DNA from: Syntrophorhabdales bacterium
GTDB taxonomy: Bacteria > Desulfobacterota > Syntrophorhabdia > Syntrophorhabdales > WCHB1-27
Length of the DNA stretch: 64,000 nucleotides
Direction: 5' to 3'
Assembly: GCA_035541455.1 (NCBI GenBank)
Contig: DATKNH010000116.1
Span: 1-64,000, forward strand
Shown here: piece by piece, positions 61,121 through 64,000 of the stretch
How positions within the stretch are numbered: the first letter of the stretch is position 1
Layout of the letters: the number at the start of each line of letters is the position of its first letter
Translations under genes and position numbers: made by a program
The notes under the pieces: generated by a model
Told to the model about the DNA's origin: nothing
Database searches by the model: none
Seen by the model: only the letters and a program-made list of their open reading frames with translations

Positions 61121-61146
61121 TTCGATCGTGTGCGATCAAATTAAGC
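61115..61146 (+). terminator. Terminator-like hairpin at the end of the kinase cluster
   Basis: GCTTAATTCGATCG and CGATCAAATTAAGC pair over 14 positions with one mismatch and a four-base loop. The left arm includes the stop codon of the phosphohistidine subunit gene. No T run follows. Confidence 0.6.
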
Positions 61147-61170
61147 GCAGTAACGTTTCGAGCGCACTAC

Positions 61171-61223
61171 AGTTTACAACTTAGGCTACTATGTGATTTA
61201 CAGAGTTGTAAACAAGCTGTAAC
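61171..61223. promoter_or_regulatory. Operator-like inverted repeat downstream of regulator gene
   Basis: AGTTTACAACTT (61171-61182) and GAGTTGTAAACAAGCTGTAAC (61203-61223) repeat the motif found upstream of the same gene (62281-62336) with the same spacing. Between the kinase cluster and the regulator gene, so it could bind the regulator. Confidence 0.55.
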
Positions 61224-61235
61224 CTGTTGCGACGT

Positions 61236-62276
61236 TCACTTCTCACTGACGTGACGTATCATGAAGAGGACGTTGGGGCTTGCGTTCTTGGCGACAACCT
61301 TGATCCCGGGATGTTGAGATTGCCAGACGCGGAAGATTTCGTCGGCAAAACCCTGGCCGATGCTGTTTACTCCCTTAAAATCAAGCTCGATTGTTTTAAA
61401 TGAGTCGAGTCCCGCAATGATTCTGCGGGCCTGAGACCTTGAAACATAATCAACTCCCGCGCGGTAGAGCTTCACCAGAACAGTTGTCTTACTGAACTCC
61501 AGTGAGTCATCCGTGTAACTCCTGAACACATCATCAAGCGCTTTACTTGAGCGAGTGGCGATAGAGAATAAAACTTTAGTGCCCGCAACCAACCTACCGT
61601 CAGTCACGTACAGGTCGTCGTTCCGGTTATCAAAAACAAGCTTCTTTTTAGAACTGCTGATAATAAGCGAGTCGGCCACCTTGGATGTAAAGAAGATCCC
61701 CTCGCCGCTGTGAAATTCGGGAGCGGTTGTCTGCTTTCCCTTGAGAAGATCCTGCACTGCCTCCAGATGATCATGAAGCCCCTTCTTTTGCATGATATTC
61801 TGAAAGATGCCGATACCGTGGTCTGAAACCACGAACTGGACTTCTAATGGAGTCTTCTTGACGACCGTGTCTATTACATCTGACTGTGAGTGTTCAATAG
61901 CGTTATTGAGCATTTCCGTGAAGGCATAGTCGAGTATCGCTGCGACATTCGGAGCCATTTTTTGGTAAATGCCGCTCTCATTCTTTATCTGCTGCAGAAC
62001 AGTGTGCTCCGAAAGATTTTTGTTGCGAAGTATTCTATGCACATATAGCCTCTGCGCGTTTATGCGATCCCGCGTCAGGCCCTCGAGGAGTATATAGTGG
62101 GCCTGGTTGGCCTTCCCCACGAGGGCAATTGCCCCTTCATCTTTCAACTGCTTGAAGAAGCGCTGCACGTATATCCTTGAAAAGCCGGTCCTTGCCACAA
62201 TGTCTCGGACGCTAAGGCTGCCCTTCTTGTTCAGGATGTCAAGGATAATGGCTCGCAGGTCGGGCTTCGTTTTCAT
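61236..62276 (-). CDS. Winged-helix / GHKL ATPase / STAS-like (DUF4325) protein
   Basis: 346 residues in three parts: an N-terminal winged HTH (about 1-62: GSLSVRDIVARTGFSRIYVQRFFKQLKDEGAI), a GHKL ATPase like histidine kinases but without a phospho-accepting histidine domain (about 110-230: FTEMLNNAIEHS, VVSDHGIGIFQ, HSGEGIFFTSKVADS), and a C-terminal STAS-like DUF4325 domain (about 255-346: IELDFKGVNSIGQGFADEIFRVWQ). This order occurs in a family of bacterial proteins of unknown role that look like ATP-dependent anti-sigma/STAS-type regulators joined to a DNA-binding head. The inverted repeats on both sides (61171-61223 and 62281-62336) suggest DNA binding near its own gene. Convergent with the kinase cluster. 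Confidence 0.8.
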   Translation of the reverse strand: MKTKPDLRAIILDILNKKGSLSVRDIVARTGFSRIYVQRFFKQLKDEGAIALVGKANQAHYILLEGLTRDRINAQRLYVHRILRNKNLSEHTVLQQIKNESGIYQKMAPNVAAILDYAFTEMLNNAIEHSQSDVIDTVVKKTPLEVQFVVSDHGIGIFQNIMQKKGLHDHLEAVQDLLKGKQTTAPEFHSGEGIFFTSKVADSLIISSSKKKLVFDNRNDDLYVTDGRLVAGTKVLFSIATRSSKALDDVFRSYTDDSLEFSKTTVLVKLYRAGVDYVSRSQARRIIAGLDSFKTIELDFKGVNSIGQGFADEIFRVWQSQHPGIKVVAKNASPNVLFMIRHVSEK

Positions 62277-62280
62277 GGCT

Positions 62281-62336
62281 CTTGTTTACAACTTCAGTAT
62301 AACTCTCATTTCATGAGTTGTAAACAAGTTGTTAAC
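62281..62336. promoter_or_regulatory. Operator-like inverted repeat upstream of regulator gene
   Basis: CTTGTTTACAACT (62281-62293) is the exact reverse complement of AGTTGTAAACAAG within 62315-62336, with about 23 bases between. It lies just upstream of the start codon at 62276, where autoregulation would act. Confidence 0.6.
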
Positions 62337-62388
62337 AGTGATACATAGCCCAGAACCGCGAGTAAGCCTTCCGGCTCCGGGAGAGGCA

Positions 62389-62404
62389 CTGAGGAAGTCC
62401 TCAG
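62389..62404. terminator. Short hairpin between regulator and flavoprotein genes
   Basis: CTGAGGA-AG-TCCTCAG, a seven-base-pair palindrome; GCCCTC/AAGGGC nearby may add a second stem. Downstream of the flavoprotein stop on the minus strand. Confidence 0.35.
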
Positions 62405-62435
62405 CGCAGGCAGAAACGCCCTCTCAAGGGCAGCC

Positions 62436-64000
62436 CTACCTGCGGTCGCGCCACTCGATGCGGATCTTGCCCTTCTCCTGCTTGATCGTGATGAACTTAT
62501 CCTGTAGCAACGGGTTCGTAAAGGTATAATCAGACCGCACGTGAAGCGCTCTGGTTTCTTTTCTTTCCAGGGCCGTGAGAAGAATCAGTTCACCGCACTG
62601 CATCAGGTCGATGGTCTCCAGGCAGCGCATCAACGTGTGGGAATCTTCCGCTTTTAAGGTTTCAACCGCTTTCTTCTTTAAATCTCGCAGGTACTTCAAC
62701 CCCGCGGAGAGCAATGTTTCAGATCTGACCGCGGTGCCTGCATAATCATTCATGATCTGCTGCAGGGCGAGGTTTGCCTCTTTCCAACCGGGGCCCTCTT
62801 CTCTGGCCATCAATTGGGAGCAGAACCGCATGCGTTCTTTCACGAGAGGGTTGTTTGTGATATCTGGACGCTGCCGTATCTTCTTTGCCCTGCCTGCAGC
62901 GCTTCCGCCTGCAATCCATCCGAACGTTGCCGCACCGGCAATGTCTGCCCGGAAATTGCCGACCGGATCTCCTGCCGCAAACAAGCCTGCGATATCGGTT
63001 TCGCCATTCAGATCAATCTCGACACCTCGCCCGATGAGGAAAGGCTCGTACTGGGCGAATTCTACCCGCCGTCTGCGAATATCGATACCATCCTCTTCCA
63101 TGAACTTTAACATCGCGGTGTTGCCTTCGTGCTCCAGGCCCCTGAGCATGTATTTTAAATCGCTTTCGGCGATACCTGTGCAATCCATGTACGTGGGGCC
63201 GCGCCCTGACTTGTACATATCGGTGAACACCGAGTTCCATACGTCAGCGGTAATGTCCCCGAGTTCCTTGGTTGGTTTTGTAACAAAGGGGCCTACGGGT
63301 TCGCCCTTGGTATCATCAAGCACTCCTATCCAGGTTGCCTTACCGGCGCGCGCAAAGTATTTTGGCCCGGCATGTTTGTTCGGGAACTCCATATTGACCA
63401 GCTTTGCTCCGGCACGAAACGCTATAGCCTGTGCACCCCCGGTGCAACTCGGACAGAACGCGGTATTGAACATCCATCCCGGACTGATCGAGGGATACAG
63501 TCGGTTTGCTGTCCCTGTGGCCAGAACAACCGCTTTTGCGCGAATAAGCTTGAGCACAGGAGTTTCATCCTTAATGCTCAGACCTACGGCGCCAATCACT
63601 TCTCCGTTGTTGACAATGACGTCGATGACGGGCAAATGATTTTCTATCCGCACACCACGCTTCTTCGCCTGCGCGGTCAGCACCAGCTTCTGATTGGCCC
63701 CTTCGTATTTGAGAAAGACACGCGGACGGCCCGGGAAGGCGTGGCCGATAAATTCCCACTTCCCTGTAGGCTTCATCGAAATGCCCCAGCGTTCCCAGTC
63801 CTTCACGCGGTCGAATGAATGCTCAAGAAACTTAACAGTCATACAGTTATCATGGTAACCGCCAACAAGGCTGTTGCGGACTTCCGTGACGATAGGCGTC
63901 ATATCCGGCCCATGGATCGATGGGATGTAGCAGACGAAATGGTCGTTTCCCGTGGCTCCGGAACCGCTCCGCTTCGTATTCGCTTTCTCGGCCACGACCA
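62436..64000 (-). CDS. FAD-dependent oxidoreductase (AprA/fumarate reductase flavoprotein type), 5' end beyond window
   Basis: At least 519 residues; the frame is still open at the right edge. The Met at 63995 lies in AEKANTKRSGSG, which in AprA-like proteins follows the N-terminal GxGxxG FAD-binding strand, so the true start is outside. Visible motifs: AKAVVLATGTANRLYPSI, TGGAQAIAFRAGAKLVNMEF, GLFAAGDPVGNFRADIAGAATFGWIAGGSAAG (FAD-binding) and a C-terminal capping part (LMRCLETIDLMQCGELIL). Adenylylsulfate reductase alpha and fumarate reductase-like enzymes share this pattern. Residues needed for APS binding cannot be checked here. A partner ferredoxin would be expected further right. Convergent with nothing; same strand as the regulator gene. 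Confidence 0.8.
   Translation of the reverse strand, partial: VVAEKANTKRSGSGATGNDHFVCYIPSIHGPDMTPIVTEVRNSLVGGYHDNCMTVKFLEHSFDRVKDWERWGISMKPTGKWEFIGHAFPGRPRVFLKYEGANQKLVLTAQAKKRGVRIENHLPVIDVIVNNGEVIGAVGLSIKDETPVLKLIRAKAVVLATGTANRLYPSISPGWMFNTAFCPSCTGGAQAIAFRAGAKLVNMEFPNKHAGPKYFARAGKATWIGVLDDTKGEPVGPFVTKPTKELGDITADVWNSVFTDMYKSGRGPTYMDCTGIAESDLKYMLRGLEHEGNTAMLKFMEEDGIDIRRRRVEFAQYEPFLIGRGVEIDLNGETDIAGLFAAGDPVGNFRADIAGAATFGWIAGGSAAGRAKKIRQRPDITNNPLVKERMRFCSQLMAREEGPGWKEANLALQQIMNDYAGTAVRSETLLSAGLKYLRDLKKKAVETLKAEDSHTLMRCLETIDLMQCGELILLTALERKETRALHVRSDYTFTNPLLQDKFITIKQEKGKIRIEWRDRR

Overview
This is a 64 kb stretch of a bacterial chromosome. Gene content points to an anaerobic, probably sulfate-reducing or syntrophic deltaproteobacterium-like organism (Desulfobacterota; a Syntrophorhabdus-type aromatic degrader would fit). 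This is inference from content: two selenocysteine-type redox proteins, several Tat-exported enzymes, tandem TAXI-type TRAP transporters, an ADP-forming acyl-CoA synthetase, a split PEP-synthase-like pair of the phenylphosphate synthase type, and a flavoprotein of the AprA/fumarate reductase type. No rRNA, tRNA, CRISPR array, transposase or phage gene was recognised.

Region 1 (1-23 kb, all + strand) is the most unusual part. Two arylsulfotransferase-like periplasmic proteins flank a sensor kinase and an NtrC-type regulator. Each arylsulfotransferase gene is preceded by a sequence matching a sigma-54 (-24/-12) promoter. The second one heads a run of genes on one strand: two small secreted helix-hairpin-helix proteins, a Tat-exported alkaline-phosphatase-superfamily enzyme, a three-subunit molybdopterin/Fe-S/NrfD complex, a third helix-hairpin-helix protein, a 964-residue secreted protein made of two full-length repeats, a YeiH-type putative sulfate exporter with a 56-residue membrane partner, a universal stress protein, an alkaline phosphatase and a metallophosphoesterase. 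I read this as a periplasmic system acting on sulfate/phosphate esters, possibly coupled to electron transfer, and could not match it to a described system.

Region 2 (23-50 kb) is mostly housekeeping and small accessory genes: DnaJ-like, GspB-like, branched-chain aminotransferase, endonuclease V-like, hypoxanthine phosphoribosyltransferase, a metallo-beta-lactamase-fold hydrolase, a DnaQ/GIY-YIG fusion, a DsrE-like protein, an ADP-forming acyl-CoA synthetase/GNAT fusion, a large Hsp70/actin-like fusion, a SagB-type nitroreductase, RtcB with archease, a YdbH/YdbL-like pair, a flavin reductase, a DUF72 protein and a CoA-transferase. Two genes here are interrupted by an in-frame TGA exactly at the catalytic cysteine (a thioredoxin-like protein and a peroxiredoxin), each followed by a hairpin of SECIS type; both are annotated as selenoproteins.

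Region 3 (50-64 kb) holds two tandem, paralogous TAXI-TRAP transport systems followed by a split PEP-synthase-like kinase (ATP-binding half and phosphohistidine half) with an ACMSD-type amidohydrolase/decarboxylase between them. This suggests uptake and phosphorylation-based activation of an aromatic or phenolic acid. Convergent to it is a regulator-like gene (winged helix, GHKL ATPase, STAS-like domain) bracketed on both sides by the same inverted-repeat motif, then a flavoprotein that runs off the right edge. Several dispersed palindromic repeats and strong hairpins mark gene boundaries.
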